A stretch of DNA of 37,189 nucleotides from NCBI GenBank assembly GCA_903903925.1, contig CAIVAU010000009.1, forward strand, positions 1-37,189, written 5' to 3'. The stretch is from an uncultured cyanobacterium (lineage in GTDB: Bacteria > Cyanobacteriota > Cyanobacteriia > Cyanobacteriales > Nostocaceae). The notes below the pieces were generated by a model, which saw only the letters and a program-made list of their open reading frames with translations, had not been told where the DNA came from and did no database searches. How positions within the stretch are numbered: the first letter of the stretch is position 1; every line of letters starts with the position of its first letter. The translations under genes were made by a program, and so were the position numbers. Below, piece after piece: positions 1 to 8,304 of the stretch.

Positions 1-165
1 TACGTAAACCGAACTTTTATGCACTGAGTTTTAATGCGATCGCCCTTAACTAGACTTAAAAATTGAGCTAGAAATAGACGTTTTGTCCTACTACACATAA
101 TTCTGTTTTTGTCAATATCTTCTACTCGACCGGCGCTCTAGGGTAAGGATTTTACCAATAAGATA

Positions 166-429
166 ATGAATATGTTAATGACTGAAGCGCAGTTAACCGC
201 AACCAAAATCCCTGTGAATGACTTGTTAAATATGCTTGCTGCGATCAGAAACCGTGATTATTCCCAGTTTCAAGAGTTAGAACGAGTTTTTGTTTCTGAG
301 TACGGAGAGGAAGTTTGGCAGTAAGTTTTTAACTTTCGTGTTTTGCCAGTACTTGACAAGTCCACTAACCAGTGGTTATTAGCACAGTGGATGAGTCACG
401 GAATCAACAGCATCAAGAAAATAGCGTGA
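166..429 (+). pseudogene. Small conserved-looking gene interrupted by an in-frame stop
   Basis: An ATG at 166 opens a 52-codon frame ending in TAA at 322-324. The same frame then continues for 34 sense codons to TGA at 427-429. The joined product (about 87 residues) reads as a normal soluble protein on both sides of the stop: acidic and amphipathic before it (RDYSQFQELERVFVSEYGEE) and rich in W, L and Q after it (STNQWLLAQWMSHG). The stop follows a CAG codon, so a CAA to TAA change (C to T) would explain it. I do not recognise the family. It could instead be a genuine 52-residue protein with a chance open frame downstream. No recoding signal is visible. Confidence 0.4.
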
Positions 430-540
430 ATCTGATCCAAAGATAGGTCTTGTTGAAAATAGCAGATCTATCTCTCCTACCACAATTTGGTCAAATCTCT
501 ACCCCGTATATAGGACTATTATTTGATTTTTGAAATATAC

Positions 541-595
541 GTAGGGTGGGTATTGCCCACCACATCCGGGTTTTGGTGGGCGATGCCCACCCTAC
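541..595. repeat. Palindromic intergenic repeat (long hairpin)
   Basis: The arms 541-562 and 574-595 are 22 bases each and complementary except for two positions, around an 11-base loop. The arms have the GTAGGGTGGGC core seen in many dispersed cyanobacterial palindromes. It lies between a broken gene and a 46-codon ORF and could be a non-autonomous repetitive element. Confidence 0.7.
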
Positions 596-702
596 TGATA
601 CTTAGATTTTTTCAAAATTCAAATATGATTCCTATATATTGTGAGGCGGAAATGCTCTGAATTGTACCACAAAATCTCACAGAATTTTAGCAAGAGGGAA
701 AA

Positions 703-843
703 ATGAGCGTCGTCGCATCAGAGGTAACAAACCGTTCCTTAATCACAGTTTTAATAGTTCTTAACACACTCAGTTTTTTCGCAGCTTACAAAAGAAGGGA
801 GCAGGAAATAAAGAATCAGAAAAAACGCGCGTTGTGGGTCTAA
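703..843 (+). CDS. Small hydrophobic ORF, 46 residues, uncertain
   Basis: ATG at 703 is preceded by a purine-rich GAGGGAAAA that can serve as a ribosome binding site. The product has one hydrophobic stretch (SLITVLIVLNTLSFFAAY, about residues 12-29) followed by a highly basic tail, the pattern of a single-span small membrane protein. Its last codons run into the dispersed repeat starting near 815, so the original C-terminus may have been replaced by repeat sequence. I do not recognise a family, and coding status is not certain. Confidence 0.3.
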   Translation: MSVVASEVTNRSLITVLIVLNTLSFFAAYKRREQEIKNQKKRALWV

Positions 844-940
844 AGCCCACTTTAAAAAAAAGATGTGTTGCGAGACGCGCAAGCGCGAGAAACACGGCGT
901 CAAAGTTCCAATCCCACGGCTTTAGTCGTGGGATTCCCCT
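815..940. repeat. Dispersed repeat with IS200/IS605-like end hairpin
   Basis: The block begins with CAGAAAAAACGCGCGTTGTG and GGTCTAAAGCCCAC (about 818-850). It ends in a perfect 9-bp hairpin, AATCCCACG (910-918) and CGTGGGATT (927-935), with an 8-base loop. Such hairpins resemble the subterminal structures of IS200/IS605-family elements. A related copy of the left part lies inverted near 10154-10215. No transposase frame is between the ends, so this is at most a remnant or non-autonomous element. Confidence 0.45.
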
Positions 941-1013
941 AGCGAACTGCTACCTGCTCCCTCTGAATTTTTCAAGTCACGATTAAAAGTACGGGTTATT
1001 TTTCCATTTGTCT

Positions 1014-1364
1014 TCATCCTCCTCTGTGTGATGTTTTCGGCTTAACTTGACACCTCTTTTCCAATTCTTTTACCTGGTTTTGTAACTTTTTTATCTGCAT
1101 AGTCATCTGTTCTATCTTCAATTCCATCTGCGCACTCTTGTGCTCTAAGTTATTGATTTTCTCCGTTCCAGGTTGTTGTTTCAGTCTTTTAGTGAATACA
1201 ATCGGAAAAATAATAACGAAACTAATAACGATGATTAAAATCAAAATTGCTAAGACGATCATCTGACGAGGTTGAAGGAATTTTCGATCAACAATTCTCT
1301 CAACTTTATACTCAATTTTATCGATCAAGTCAGTATCTTCTCTTGGCATTTCTTCTTTTGTCAT
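1014..1364 (-). CDS. Single-span membrane protein with C-terminal coiled coil
   Basis: A 116-residue protein. Residues 1-33 are charged, residues 35-57 form one strong transmembrane helix (IVLAILILIIVISFVIIFPI), and residues about 66-105 have a heptad-like pattern of L/I/M with K/E/Q, predicting a coiled coil; the tail is basic. Its ATG lies 4 bases after the stop of the upstream GTPase gene, and its Shine-Dalgarno-like AGGTGA overlaps that stop, so the two are probably co-translated. No known family was recognised. The arrangement suggests a membrane-anchored partner or scaffold for the GTPase, which is an inference from context only. Confidence 0.75.
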   Translation of the reverse strand: MTKEEMPREDTDLIDKIEYKVERIVDRKFLQPRQMIVLAILILIIVISFVIIFPIVFTKRLKQQPGTEKINNLEHKSAQMELKIEQMTMQIKKLQNQVKELEKRCQVKPKTSHRGG

Positions 1365-1368
1365 TTTA

Positions 1369-2259
1369 TCACCTACCTTGAACCAAGTATTTTTTGTGTT
1401 CTTCTAAAAGGCTTAAAAAAAGCTCTCTAACATCTTTTTCGTTATGCGAACTTATGATATGGACTGAGAAATTAGGTATTTCATTATCTCGACATGCTTG
1501 ACGAAGATTGTCCTCAATCCCTTTGAATAAATTACTAACGTATTCTCTTGCTTCTATCGCATTATTAACAGTATTCAAGCATCCAGTTCTCAATAATTCT
1601 TCTAAAAGATCAAACTTGTTGATTATGAGCTTTACACTATGCAAATTAGAATTATGCAAAGATGTAAGTAGTACTTCTATAAGAGCTGCACTCATATAGT
1701 CACGATGTTTATCTACTCTCTCCCTTATCTTTGTTTCAGGGTCATTTTTAAGCCATTCGACCATTATCTTGCTATCAAGCAAATTATCGGTGTTTTCCCC
1801 ATATGGGCGTGAGGCAAGGTCTACGACTAATAAAAGAGCACTGATATAGTGTAACTTCCTGAAAATAACGCTGGAGGGTCTCTGACCTTTATAATCTGCT
1901 ATTCTTACCGTAATGGGTTTGCTGGCACACATATCCGGATGCACCTTGAAAGAGTACCACTTAAAATCTTGCGTGGACTTTTCACGGTCAGTTAAATCCA
2001 TCGTAAAAGTTCGTTTGATCAGAGTAGTTTTTCCAGAGCCTGTGTAACCGTAAAGGCAGATTGTGAGATCTTTCCTGCGTCCCCCTAAATTAAATTGTGA
2101 TATATTTTCAAGCTGCTTAATACGTTCAGTAGCAAATTTTCCTAAAACCGTACTTACAATCTCTAGAACAAATAGCCCTGGTGTCATATGTGGAAAGAAT
2201 GAATGTCCAGCAACTATGACAAATGCAGTGATTACAATTAACCATAAAAAAATAATCAT
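1369..2259 (-). CDS. Membrane-tethered P-loop GTPase (Ras-like fold)
   Basis: The ATG at 2259 gives 296 residues; a TTG at 2286 would add nine. Neither has a clear ribosome binding site. The N-terminus is hydrophobic (residues about 2-23, with a second apolar stretch about 28-42), followed by a GTPase domain. G1 is GYTGSGKT (71-78), the G3-type motif is DYKGQ (122-126), G4 is NKFD (214-217), and an ISSHNEKD stretch near 269-276 may be G5. The complete motif set argues for a nucleotide-binding GTPase, and the DYKG form of G3 recalls the SRP-receptor-beta/Arf-like side of the family. It is the first gene of a two-gene operon with the coiled-coil membrane protein. Its cellular role is unknown; a membrane switch or defence/conflict component are both possible. 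Confidence 0.8.
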   Translation of the reverse strand: MIIFLWLIVITAFVIVAGHSFFPHMTPGLFVLEIVSTVLGKFATERIKQLENISQFNLGGRRKDLTICLYGYTGSGKTTLIKRTFTMDLTDREKSTQDFKWYSFKVHPDMCASKPITVRIADYKGQRPSSVIFRKLHYISALLLVVDLASRPYGENTDNLLDSKIMVEWLKNDPETKIRERVDKHRDYMSAALIEVLLTSLHNSNLHSVKLIINKFDLLEELLRTGCLNTVNNAIEAREYVSNLFKGIEDNLRQACRDNEIPNFSVHIISSHNEKDVRELFLSLLEEHKKYLVQGR

Positions 2260-2453
2260 TTTGCAGAAATTAGAGTCATTTGTCAATCACTACAAATTCT
2301 TATTACGAAATTCCATAAAATTTTAGTATAAATTTGTCTGACAATTTAGTTACTAAGGCAATTGCCAACTGGCAAAAGTATGGTGCCACCTTTCATCCTG
2401 ATTTTTCACGGCAAATTCTCAAACCTCACTCTTCGCGTGACTTTTTCCACTTG

Positions 2454-2488
2454 CTCATTGTCAATAACCTAAAATTATTGACAATGAG
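2454..2488. promoter_or_regulatory. Perfect 14-bp dyad upstream of the cobalamin riboswitch
   Basis: CTCATTGTCAATAA (2454-2467) and TTATTGACAATGAG (2475-2488) are exact inverted copies around a 7-base loop. The length and A/T-rich symmetry fit a repressor operator or a stable hairpin. It lies about 70 bases before the riboswitch, between the divergent GTPase and cobG genes. The binding protein, if any, is unknown. Confidence 0.55.
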
Positions 2489-2554
2489 AAATGTAGAAAT
2501 CAGAGATTGTTCTGTTGCCACTCAGAGCCTTCATCGGCAAACAGATATGGTAAA

Positions 2555-2710
2555 AATAAAGAGTACCAATAAAGCTTAGAGTTGGGAAACTCCGGTGCGA
2601 TTCCGGGACTGTGCCGCAGCTGTAATGGGATAACCCAAGTCAGAATGCCAACTACCCAAGCATCCTAAGTCTATTAATCGTCTACTCCCTGCGTCACACG
2701 GGGAAGGAGT
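2555..2710 (+). promoter_or_regulatory. Cobalamin (B12) riboswitch with ribosome-site-masking helix
   Basis: The conserved core is clear: GGGAAACTCCGGTGCGATTC (2584-2603) leading into GCCGCAGCTGTAATGGG, then the B12-box AGTCAGAATGCC at 2638-2649. These match the aptamer consensus of cobalamin riboswitches; the 5' boundary is approximate. After the aptamer, ACTCC (2684-2688) can pair with GGAGT (2706-2710), and neighbouring CCC with GGG, burying the GGGGAAGGAG ribosome site of cobG. This implies repression of translation when cobalamin is bound. The downstream genes are all cobalamin biosynthesis genes, which supports the call. Confidence 0.93.
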
Positions 2711-2717
2711 TTCAATC

Positions 2718-4184
2718 TTGCAATCCGGATTTACTGCCTGTCCTGGCTTATTTTACGCCACACCTGCCCGAGACGGAATATTGTCTCGCATAAGGATACC
2801 AGGTGGAATTATAAATAGTACACAGTGTTGTGTCCTCGCAGATATTGCGGAATACTGTGGAGGTGGCTATGTAGATGTCACGAATCGAGCTAACCTACAA
2901 ATTCGTGAAATCTACACAACGATAGATGAAAAAATACTGGGACGCCTTCAAAATATAGGGCTTGGTTCTAGTAATACAGATGTAGACCATATCCGTAATA
3001 TTATGAGCAGCCCGACAGCAGGCATCGATCGCCAAGAGTTGATCGATACCCGCCCCCTTGTCCAAGCCTGGGATAAGTACATTGCTGTACATCCCCACCT
3101 GTCAGGACTACCAGCAAAATTTAGTGTTTGCTTTGATGGTGGTGGAACAGTTCGGGTGTGCGATCGCCCAAATGATATCGGGTTTGCGGCTGTGTTGATT
3201 GACGGAAATCTTTACTTCCGCCTCCATCTCAGCCTAAATGCTTCCAAACCACCTATGGATACGGGAATTTTATTGAACCCAGAGGAATGCTTACCAGTCC
3301 TAGTCGCCTTGGCTGAGGTCTACCTGAATCACCTCGACACCACCAGTAGCCGTAAACCACGTCTAAGAGAGTTGCTAAATACTTTGGGTTGTAAAAATTA
3401 CCTCCAAGAAGTTCAGCGTCGTCTACCCTTCCCCTTACAATCTGTCGGTAGCCAAGAGTACCAAAATCAAATTCCCACAAATCAGTATAAACATATAAGT
3501 ATTCATCCCCAGCGACAAAGTGGCTTATCCTACATCGGTGTTATCCTCCCTCTCGGTCGCCTAGAAACCGTACAAATACGAAGATTAGCAGATTTAGCAG
3601 AACGCTACGGGAGCGGTACCATCAGGCTTACCCCTTGGCAAAACCTCTTGATATCAGATATTCCAAATCAACGGCTTCCCGATATTCAACGCGAAATCGA
3701 AAGCCTGGGATTACATTGGTCAGTGACCAACATTCGTAGTGCGCTGGTTGCTTGTTCTGGCAATACAGGATGCGCCTCTTCCGCAACTGATACCAAAGGT
3801 CACGGGAGAGAATTAGCAGCGTATCTTGATCACCTCAAGCTAAGCCAACCAGTCAATATTCACTTCACTGGTTGCTCGAAATCTTGCGCCCAGCATACCA
3901 AAAGTGATATTGCCCTACTTGGTGTCAGTATAAATCAGGGAAAAGCAACTGTGGAAGGGTATCATGTCTATGTTGGTGACAGTGACCAGAAATTTGGTCG
4001 CGAAGTTTACCAATATGTGACTTTGGCAGAACTGCCTACATTAATAGAGCAGATGCTTAGGGTGTATAAAATCCAACGTCTGACGCCTGACGAGTCTTTT
4101 GGAGAATTCGCCAATCGACACACAATGGCTCAATTAAAGCAGTTATTCTCACCGAACAAGGCAAAAGTAAAAAGTAAAGAGTAA
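2718..4184 (+). CDS. cobG: Precorrin-3B synthase CobG
   Basis: A 488-residue protein of the sulfite/nitrite reductase-like family. CobG converts precorrin-3A to precorrin-3B in the oxygen-dependent cobalamin pathway. Two ferredoxin-like half domains are visible (residues about 10-65 and 265-320). The siroheme/4Fe-4S ligand cysteines are at 346 and 352 (ACSGNTGC) and at 386 and 390 (GCSKSC). The start is a TTG at 2718, chosen because GGGGAAGGAG sits 8 bases upstream. It directly follows the cobalamin riboswitch and leads the operon with cobH and the cbiG-cobJ fusion. Cyanobacteria mostly use an early-cobalt route, so the exact reaction here could differ from the Pseudomonas enzyme. Confidence 0.9.
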   Translation: MQSGFTACPGLFYATPARDGILSRIRIPGGIINSTQCCVLADIAEYCGGGYVDVTNRANLQIREIYTTIDEKILGRLQNIGLGSSNTDVDHIRNIMSSPTAGIDRQELIDTRPLVQAWDKYIAVHPHLSGLPAKFSVCFDGGGTVRVCDRPNDIGFAAVLIDGNLYFRLHLSLNASKPPMDTGILLNPEECLPVLVALAEVYLNHLDTTSSRKPRLRELLNTLGCKNYLQEVQRRLPFPLQSVGSQEYQNQIPTNQYKHISIHPQRQSGLSYIGVILPLGRLETVQIRRLADLAERYGSGTIRLTPWQNLLISDIPNQRLPDIQREIESLGLHWSVTNIRSALVACSGNTGCASSATDTKGHGRELAAYLDHLKLSQPVNIHFTGCSKSCAQHTKSDIALLGVSINQGKATVEGYHVYVGDSDQKFGREVYQYVTLAELPTLIEQMLRVYKIQRLTPDESFGEFANRHTMAQLKQLFSPNKAKVKSKE

Positions 4185-4205
4185 TACAATCGATTTCCTA
4201 ACTCA

Positions 4206-4832
4206 ATGTTTAACTATATCCAAGATGCTAACGAAATATACAGTCATTCCTTCTCTATCATCCGAAGAGAGGCTCATTTGGAAGTGCTTCCATCTGATGT
4301 AGCTAAAGTTACAGTACGTTTGATTCACGCCTGTGGAATGACGGATATTGTGACTGACCTTGGATATTCACCGACAGCAGTTCAATCTGGACGGGCTGCA
4401 CTGGCAGCAGGATCGCCGATTCTCTGTGATTGCCGGATGGTTGCTGAAGGTATTACGCGGCGACGGTTAAAAGCAGATAACCAAGTGATCTGTACTCTCA
4501 ACGATCCTCAAGTGCTAGAAATGGCTCAGGATATGGGAACTACAAGATCTGCTGCTGCTTTGGAATTATGGCGATCGCACCTAGATGGGGCAGTTGTGGC
4601 AATTGGGAATGCACCGACAGCACTATTCCGATTACTGGAAATGCTGGACACAGGAGTCCCAAAGCCTGCTGTCATTCTCGGTTTTCCAGTTGGTTTTGTC
4701 GGTGCGGCTGAGTCTAAAGCAGCACTGGCAGCAGATAGCCGGAATGTGCCATTTTTGACTTTACATGGTCGGCGTGGCGGTAGTGCGATCGCGGCAGCTG
4801 CGGTGAATGCTTTGGCAACGGAGGAGGAATGA
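4206..4832 (+). CDS. cobH: Precorrin-8X methylmutase CobH/CbiC
   Basis: A 208-residue protein, full length for the family. It moves a methyl group from C-11 to C-12 of precorrin-8X (or the cobalt form) to give hydrogenobyrinate or cobyrinate. The catalytic histidine is H41 in RLIHACG, and the family-typical stretches GRAALAAGSPILCDCRMVAEG, AIGNAPTAL and GFPVGFVGAAESK are present. It starts 21 bases after cobG ends and runs nearly into the next gene, so it is the second gene of the B12-riboswitch operon. Confidence 0.95.
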   Translation: MFNYIQDANEIYSHSFSIIRREAHLEVLPSDVAKVTVRLIHACGMTDIVTDLGYSPTAVQSGRAALAAGSPILCDCRMVAEGITRRRLKADNQVICTLNDPQVLEMAQDMGTTRSAAALELWRSHLDGAVVAIGNAPTALFRLLEMLDTGVPKPAVILGFPVGFVGAAESKAALAADSRNVPFLTLHGRRGGSAIAAAAVNALATEEE

Positions 4833-4851
4833 GGGAGTTAATTTCAAGCAC

Positions 4852-6591
4852 ATGAGCTTATGGAAAATTGCACCTGTGGTTGTGGTGCTTGGGGAAAAGA
4901 GTGTACCAGTTGGACGGCAAATTGTCAATGTTCTTCCAGGGGCGAAACTCTATGGTCTGGCAAATCGGACGTTAGATGTCGATGTTAGTTTTACGAATTT
5001 TGGCGAGACGCTGCGGGAGTTGTTCGTTTGTGGGACGCCACTGATTGGTATTTGTGCTGCAGGTATTCTGATCAGGACTCTAGCACCGTTGCTTTCCGAT
5101 AAGCGACAGGAACCACCTGTACTGGCTGTTGCTGAAAATGGGAGTGCAGTCGTACCGTTGCTGGGTGGGCTGAATGGGGTGAACGATTTGGCACGTTGCA
5201 TTGCTGAGGCACTTGGTGTAAAACCAGCAATCACCACAACTGGAGATGTCCGGTTTGGAATAGTGCTGGAGACTCCCCCTCCTGGCTACTGCTTGGCAAA
5301 TCCAGAACAAGCGAAGTCTTTTATGTCAGATTTGCTGGCAGGTGCCACGGTGAGGCTAGATGGCAATGCGCCGTGGTTAGGGAGTAGTGCTCTGCCCATT
5401 GATCCTAACGGAGATTTGACCATCCAAATTACTGAACGGGAAATCACTCCTGAACCCAACTGCCTTGTTTACCACCCAGCAACTGTGGTGATTGGGATGA
5501 GTGGAACTGACGGGGATCAAGATGAGACAGTGGCTTTAGTCAGACAGACCTTAGCAGATGCTGAACTCTCACCTGCATCGGTGGCAGGGGTATTTGCAAT
5601 GATAACAGCATCTGCCAATCCAGGAATCCATGCGGTGAAGAGTGCATTTGGAGTGCCTGCACGCTTTTTCTGTGCAACAGATCTCGAAGAGTTCTTGTCA
5701 GAAGGTTATACTCCTGCCCAAGCAGCAGCACTGGCGGCAGTAGGTACGTCAGGTCAACTTATACTTGATCAATCTTCTCATGTTGCGATCGCCATCTCAC
5801 CCCAACCGATAGACCCGAATACCACAGGTCAGCCACGGGGTCGCTTAGCAATTATTGGGACAGGGCCCGGTGGGTCGCAGTGGATGTCTCCTGAGGTGAA
5901 AGAGATCCTTAACTCAGCAACAGACTTAGTGGGATACAAAACTTACCTAGATTTAGTCGGACACCTTGGCAAGGGTAAACAACGGCATGAGTCTGATAAC
6001 CGGGAAGAAGTTGCACGGGCAATGATAGCGCTGGATTTGGCTGCCGAGGGGCGATCAGTGGCAGTTGTTTCCTCTGGTGATCCGGGTATTTATGCTATGG
6101 CAGCAGCCATATTCGAGGTTCTCGATCGCTGTGCTAAACCTGAATGGAACTATATTGACATTCAGGTTGCTCCCGGTATCTCGGCAATGCAAGCGGCAGC
6201 AGCGGCAATTGGTGCTCCCTTGGGTCATGACTTCTGCGCTATTTCCCTGTCTGACATCTTAAAGCCTTGGTCAATTATAGAACAGAGAATTACCACTGCT
6301 GCCCAAGGTGATTTTGTCATTGCTTTCTACAATCCTGTTTCCAAAGAACGTACTTGGCAGCTTGCACAAGCGAGAGATATTTTGCTGCGTTGGCGAGACC
6401 CTAAGACCCCAGTTGTGTTAGCACGGAATCTTGGTAGACCAGGACAAACTGTTCAGGCGATCGCCCTTGACCAGTTAGTCCCAGAAGCCGCCGATATGCG
6501 AACGGTCATTCTCGTCGGTTCAACTCAGACACGGACAATACAGCGAGGCGATGGTGGTGTTTGGGTTTATACACCACGTGGATATAGTTAG
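4852..6591 (+). CDS. cobJ: CbiG-CobJ fusion: cobalt-precorrin-5A hydrolase and precorrin-3B C17-methyltransferase
   Basis: A 579-residue bifunctional cobalamin enzyme. Residues 1 to about 315 are CbiG, which opens the lactone ring and releases acetaldehyde; visible markers are GICAAGILIRTLAPLL, VAENGSAVVPLLGGLNG and the C-terminal CbiG domain from about 210. Residues about 331-579 are a CobJ/CbiH SAM-dependent C-17 methyltransferase, with GTGPGG (336-341), VSSGDPGIYAMA (406-417) and APGISAMQAAAA. The ATG at 4852 is preferred because it begins the CbiG fold. An in-frame ATG at 4807 would overlap the end of cobH and add 15 non-conserved-looking residues. It is the last gene of the riboswitch-controlled operon; a 22-bp palindrome follows the stop. 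Confidence 0.92.
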   Translation: MSLWKIAPVVVVLGEKSVPVGRQIVNVLPGAKLYGLANRTLDVDVSFTNFGETLRELFVCGTPLIGICAAGILIRTLAPLLSDKRQEPPVLAVAENGSAVVPLLGGLNGVNDLARCIAEALGVKPAITTTGDVRFGIVLETPPPGYCLANPEQAKSFMSDLLAGATVRLDGNAPWLGSSALPIDPNGDLTIQITEREITPEPNCLVYHPATVVIGMSGTDGDQDETVALVRQTLADAELSPASVAGVFAMITASANPGIHAVKSAFGVPARFFCATDLEEFLSEGYTPAQAAALAAVGTSGQLILDQSSHVAIAISPQPIDPNTTGQPRGRLAIIGTGPGGSQWMSPEVKEILNSATDLVGYKTYLDLVGHLGKGKQRHESDNREEVARAMIALDLAAEGRSVAVVSSGDPGIYAMAAAIFEVLDRCAKPEWNYIDIQVAPGISAMQAAAAAIGAPLGHDFCAISLSDILKPWSIIEQRITTAAQGDFVIAFYNPVSKERTWQLAQARDILLRWRDPKTPVVLARNLGRPGQTVQAIALDQLVPEAADMRTVILVGSTQTRTIQRGDGGVWVYTPRGYS

Positions 6592-6600
6592 GAGTGGGGA

Positions 6601-6655
6601 GTAGTGTGAGCATCTTGCTCACATGTACTACAAGCGAGCAAGATGCTCGCACTAC
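6601..6655. repeat. Palindromic repeat after the cob operon
   Basis: Arms at 6601-6622 and 6634-6655 are 22 bases long and complementary except near the loop. The core GAGCATCTTGCTC belongs to a type of palindrome scattered through many cyanobacterial genomes. It could also end transcription of the cob operon, although there is no T-run after it. Confidence 0.65.
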
Positions 6656-6681
6656 GAATTTACGAAAATGGGCATGGTTGG

Positions 6682-7266
6682 CTAAGGGTTTTGCAAAATC
6701 GTTACCAATTTTTCTAGTTCGGAAATTGAATATAGATTAGACATAAATTCATAAGGGATACGTTGTTTATCAGGAGTTATGATGACAACAGCACCATGAT
6801 CAATTTCATAATCGCTAGCAAAGTTAAGTTTTTTGGCTAACTCAAACCAATGCATAAAACTTTCATTTATTGCTGGTTTTAATTCTAATTGACCTTGGGC
6901 ATTTAAAAAGTACGCCTCACCAACATAACCTGTATTTTTATATAAAAGCTGATGGATATAGCGGTCTAGCTCTTTTTCGTCTCGAATCTGGGGACGATAA
7001 AAATCTTTAATTTTCTCTTTGATTCCTAATTCCTTGAGACGATCATGTAGTGCTTTTTTGTGACCTGCAAAGTATGCATCTCGTGCTATGGTATCCTGAG
7101 AAAAGTCAATCAGGATAGATACTGGCACACCCTTATAGGTTAGCTTCGGCATTGCGCTCCATAACCAGGTAACCGCGACGACGAGGGTGATTGCCGCATA
7201 TGTGGCAGCAATAGAAAAACCCCTTGTTTGACCTAGAGTACCTGCATTCCGTTTTCTGAAACCCAT
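6682..7266 (-). CDS. Membrane-anchored hypothetical protein
   Basis: A 194-residue protein I do not recognise. A short basic N-terminus is followed by one hydrophobic helix (about residues 18-38), then a soluble domain of about 150 residues rich in K, D and E, probably outside the cytoplasm. No catalytic motif stands out. Stretches such as VSILIDFSQD and VVIITPDKQRIPYEF suggest an alpha/beta fold. It is monocistronic, convergent to the cob operon. Confidence 0.7.
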   Translation of the reverse strand: MGFRKRNAGTLGQTRGFSIAATYAAITLVVAVTWLWSAMPKLTYKGVPVSILIDFSQDTIARDAYFAGHKKALHDRLKELGIKEKIKDFYRPQIRDEKELDRYIHQLLYKNTGYVGEAYFLNAQGQLELKPAINESFMHWFELAKKLNFASDYEIDHGAVVIITPDKQRIPYEFMSNLYSISELEKLVTILQNP

Positions 7267-7392
7267 AATTTAGTCTTTACTTTGAGAATTTCGGTTTGGC
7301 AATGTGGATAATTTTATAAGAAAGATGCAGAAAAATCTTGAGGAGCAGGTCTGGAAGATACGCAAACTTCCATAAATCCTATAGTCGGGATG

Positions 7393-7539
7393 TTAGAGTT
7401 TTTCTTTTCGGCGGCTCAAGGCATGACCGGTAGGTCGTCCAGCAACAAATCGCCAGAGTGCTGTATTGATTGCTTCTAAGGGTGTAGGCTCCAATATCTT
7501 GGCAATCTGCTCATAAAAGCCAAGCTCGATCGCTCTCAC
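7393..7539 (-). pseudogene. Remnant C-terminal fragment of a hypothetical gene
   Basis: A 48-codon open frame, from a possible GTG at 7539 to TAA at 7393-7395, encodes a protein-like sequence with motifs GFYEQIAKILEP, AINTALWRFVAGRP and a basic tail. An in-frame TAG immediately precedes it. A duplicated GAGAGCGATCG upstream (7533 and about 7572) suggests the 5' part was lost or rearranged. The rest of the 7267-7636 interval shows no other gene. Confidence 0.35.
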
Positions 7540-7636
7540 CTAGTTTAGTCAATAGACGCGGCTGCGATCGCTCTCAACAGAATGATTTGATCTGGAGAAA
7601 AGACAGAGATCAACGGTTTCTAGGTAATCAATGAAT

Positions 7637-8203
7637 TCATTCAAATACAGGAGGCCACAGATCAGATATGGGTAACTCCCATCCCGGTAGTAAATCTGGT
7701 AGCGTCAGTATCTCACCATTCCGCAACACTTTCAGTTCTTGGTTGAGTCGGTAGACAGTCAGTGTCAACTGGTCAGGATCAATCAGGATGCCAATAACTG
7801 TTCCCAAGCTCAAAAACATCTGGATTTTTTCGGCTAATTTATCAATTTGGTCGGTTTTAGACTTGACTTCAACTATTAAGTCTGGTAGCAATTCAACGAA
7901 ATCACGTTGAGTTCGTTTTAAGCGATGAGCAACCACAAAGGATACATCTGGAGCGCGGAGGTTTCTTTTTGTGGCATGATCTTTTGTCCGGCGAGGCAGG
8001 ATGAAACCAGCACTAGAACCAGTAACTCGACCTAACCTGCGTGGTTCAACCCAATTCCATAGCTTGGCAGCAAATCGAATACTAATTTCGTCAGATTCAT
8101 AATCTGATGGACCCATAACAATGATGTTCCCCTCTACCAGTTCCATTTGCCAGTCTGGATGTTCTTGTTGAAGTTGCTCCAAATCCGCAATAGTTAGGGA
8201 CAT
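7637..8203 (-). CDS. Uma2 family (DUF820) PD-(D/E)XK nuclease-fold protein
   Basis: A 188-residue member of the Uma2/DUF820 family, greatly expanded in cyanobacteria and often linked to mobile regions. The PD-(D/E)XK-like residues are visible: D86 in RAPDVSFV and EVK (112-114) in DLIVEVKSKTD, plus an early E22 in ELVEGN. The family's biological role is not settled. It is a lone gene, divergent from the 91-residue ORF at 8305. Confidence 0.9.
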   Translation of the reverse strand: MSLTIADLEQLQQEHPDWQMELVEGNIIVMGPSDYESDEISIRFAAKLWNWVEPRRLGRVTGSSAGFILPRRTKDHATKRNLRAPDVSFVVAHRLKRTQRDFVELLPDLIVEVKSKTDQIDKLAEKIQMFLSLGTVIGILIDPDQLTLTVYRLNQELKVLRNGEILTLPDLLPGWELPISDLWPPVFE

Positions 8204-8304
8204 AAGATAATCATGCTTTGCTTACAGAAATTGACCATCGCATCCAATATTGCACTCTACGCCTTCACAAACTGCAATATAATCAGTAAAACCTTTAGGT
8301 ATCG

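Noticed and set aside
2334..2579. 81-codon frame before the cobalamin riboswitch
   Set aside because: It starts with TTG, crosses the perfect dyad and enters the riboswitch, and shows no family.
4807..4851. Earlier ATG for the CbiG-CobJ fusion
   Set aside because: It overlaps cobH and adds residues not typical of CbiG; ATG at 4852 begins the conserved fold.
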